From assembly GCF_001306035.1 (NCBI RefSeq), contig NZ_LGCM01000060.1, positions 124,001-188,000 of the forward strand: 64,000 nt of DNA. The letters run 5' to 3'. The notes below the pieces were generated by a model. The model was not told the DNA's origin. It searched no databases and saw nothing but the letters and a program-made list of their open reading frames with translations. The position numbers were made by a program, and so were the translations under genes. This document shows, piece by piece, positions 62,742 to 64,000 of this stretch; position 1 is the first letter of the stretch, and each line of letters begins with the position of its first letter. The DNA comes from Levilinea saccharolytica. GTDB lineage: Bacteria > Chloroflexota > Anaerolineae > Anaerolineales > Anaerolineaceae.

Positions 62742-63500
62742 TCAAGCCGAATTCTCCTTTTTATTTTGTCTGGCTTTTTCTGAAAACATAGACATCAGTT
62801 TGCCCATAGGCACCCGCAGGTGGTAACTCATCTGGAGTTGGATGTTATGAACAAAGCCAGCTGCTAACATGGGGTTCGTTTTCCCGACCAGTTTGGCTAG
62901 CTTGCGCCCCACGGCTTCAGGATCAGCCATCATTTCGAATGGAATGCCGAAACCCGCGGCGGAATGGGTACGCGTCAGCGGCGGGTGCATAACATTGAAG
63001 GTGATGTTGCTCGGGCCATATTCCAACGCAAGAGTGCGAGTCAAGGCTTCAATAGCCCCTTTAGTGGAGGTGTACCCGGTCATTCCTGGCATACCCGTGA
63101 AACCAACCCCCGAACTAAGATTGTGAATTACCCCATAACTCTGTTTTTTCATAATCGGCAGCACTGCACGAATCAGGTTGAGATAACCAAAATAATTCAC
63201 TTCGAACTCGCTGCGGATGTCATCTATTGTGCGATCTTCAAAGGGAGTAAAAAAAGCCAAACAAGCGTTGTTAACAAGAATATCCACGCTCCCCCACCGA
63301 TCTACGATTTCGTCCACAGCTTTCTGGATCTGTGGCGGTTTGGTCACATCACAAACAAATGGGAGCAAGTTTGAGTTTTGAGGCAAATTCTCCAAGGCAA
63401 GATCCAAGACGGCAACACGATCATCCATTGCCAACAAAGACTGCGTCATTGCCAGACCAATACCGTTGTTTCCACCCGTGATGAGAATAACTCGTTTCAT
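62742..63500 (-). CDS. Short-chain dehydrogenase/reductase
   Basis: I set the start at the ATG at 63500, right after the stop of the upstream CPBP gene (63502); a GTG-type extension to 63527 lies inside that gene. The 252-residue enzyme has the cofactor motif TGGNNGIG, NNA in ILVNNACLAF, and the catalytic Ser-Tyr-Lys as LSSGVGF and YTSTKGA. An Asp after the second strand (VAVLDLALE) suggests NAD(H) preference. The C-terminus ends in a hydrophobic/basic stretch. The substrate is unknown. Confidence 0.92.
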   Translation of the reverse strand: MKRVILITGGNNGIGLAMTQSLLAMDDRVAVLDLALENLPQNSNLLPFVCDVTKPPQIQKAVDEIVDRWGSVDILVNNACLAFFTPFEDRTIDDIRSEFEVNYFGYLNLIRAVLPIMKKQSYGVIHNLSSGVGFTGMPGMTGYTSTKGAIEALTRTLALEYGPSNITFNVMHPPLTRTHSAAGFGIPFEMMADPEAVGRKLAKLVGKTNPMLAAGFVHNIQLQMSYHLRVPMGKLMSMFSEKARQNKKENSA

Positions 63501-63501
63501 G

Positions 63502-64000
63502 TCATCCAGCCGATCGTGCCGGGTCAATTTTTCGAGACCAGAATTTCCGAGCGGCCAAGATCCCAGCGGCCAGCAAAGCCAGGAATGTCGTCATGAATGC
63601 AAACGTTTGGACAGAGTACGGAACAAGCAGGCTGAGGGTGACGTTGTATGAAAAATGGATCAAAATGGCCGCTAAAACACTGCTCCGGTTCGCGTTGTGA
63701 GCCAGGGTCATCAAGATGCTCAGCAGGAAAACGTTCATCGTAAACATCCAGAACATACTGCCAAAAAGTCCCCACTCAAATTGGGTGGTGCCTGGCAAGA
63801 AGAATAATGGGAGGTGCCAGAGCCACCAGATGAGGAACAAGACCAAAGTTGAGATTGCCGCAGACCACTTTTTCTGAAATGTCTCAAGCAAAATTCCGCG
63901 CCAACCCAGTTCCTCTGCTAACGGTCCGCCGATCATCATCATGATAATGAAAACTGGAATCTCAGCCGGTTGAATTTTCAAGAGATTGAAATAATCCATG
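63502..64000 (-). CDS. CPBP-family intramembrane metalloprotease, C-terminal part (cut by window edge)
   Basis: About 165 residues of a CPBP protease are present, from just before the first motif GGPLAEELGWRGILLETFQ through LIWWLWHLPLFFLPG to LIHFSYNVTLSLLVP. The usual family length is 220 or more residues, so the true start very likely lies beyond base 64000 even though a Met codon sits at 63999. It is followed directly by the SDR gene, with stop and start about two bases apart, so these are co-translated. Confidence 0.88.
   Translation of the reverse strand, partial: MDYFNLLKIQPAEIPVFIIMMMIGGPLAEELGWRGILLETFQKKWSAAISTLVLFLIWWLWHLPLFFLPGTTQFEWGLFGSMFWMFTMNVFLLSILMTLAHNANRSSVLAAILIHFSYNVTLSLLVPYSVQTFAFMTTFLALLAAGILAARKFWSRKIDPARSAG

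Overview
The window reads as a chromosomal segment of an uncultured or poorly studied member of the Chloroflexota, probably Anaerolineae-like. This is an inference from gene content: MalT-like LuxR giants, a cysteine-rich LysM membrane protein beside a Wzz/BY-kinase fusion, multi-PAS sensors, Family 1 and Family 5 ABC systems with LLAAC lipoboxes, and GH16/GH94-type sugar enzymes. There is no rRNA, tRNA or ribosomal protein to confirm it. No CRISPR array, tRNA or intact insertion sequence was seen.

Layout. (1) 1-4.4 kb, minus strand: signalling genes, namely a 5TM-type sensor cut by the window edge, a four-PAS membrane sensor without a visible output domain, and a GGDEF diguanylate cyclase. 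(2) 4.6-26.5 kb, minus strand: one long exopolysaccharide/O-antigen-type locus read from a NusG-like antiterminator (26472) with a promoter at about 26.63 kb. It holds an ABC-2 permease and a Wzt-like ATPase, a GDP-mannose 3,5-epimerase-like enzyme, eight glycosyltransferases, an O-antigen polymerase/ligase, a CapK-like adenylate-forming enzyme, a methyltransferase, and at the far end a Wzz/tyrosine-kinase fusion with a LysM protein. AT-rich and GC-rich genes alternate; two short 3' relics that look like glycosyltransferase tails, a chimeric Wzt, and a GxxExxY gene with 94-bp tandem repeats wedged between permease and ATPase show a mosaic locus. (3) 26.8-38.5 kb, plus strand: a thioredoxin-like and a tocopherol-cyclase-like gene, a MalT-like LuxR regulator, four small membrane proteins or DUF genes, an MDR oxidoreductase, a 216-bp partial copy of the tocopherol-cyclase-like gene, and a TetR-controlled MFS efflux gene with a perfect operator.

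(4) 38.9-51.0 kb, plus strand: a sugar-utilisation locus. A single 1177-residue protein combines a LacI-type binding domain, histidine kinase, two receivers and an AraC DNA-binding domain. It precedes a sugar ABC importer (binding protein and two permeases, no ATPase), a secreted GH16 beta-glucanase lipoprotein, a second GH16 without signal peptide, and an 1155-residue GH94-related phosphorylase-like enzyme. The natural reading is secreted cleavage of a beta-1,3-(1,4)-glucan, import of oligosaccharides, and cytosolic hydrolysis or phosphorolysis, all under the hybrid regulator.

(5) 51.1-54.9 kb, minus strand: a TetR regulator with its own operator, a methyltransferase, an ATC-hydrolase family protein, a frameshifted FAD oxidoreductase remnant and a cytochrome P450. 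(6) 55.3-60.8 kb, plus strand: a GntR regulator with a 34-bp operator, a cyanophycinase-like peptidase, and a dipeptide ABC importer (binding protein and two permeases, no ATPase), suggesting scavenging of cyanophycin or isopeptides. (7) 60.9-64.0 kb, minus strand: a small membrane protein, two CPBP intramembrane proteases (the last cut by the window edge) and an SDR oxidoreductase.
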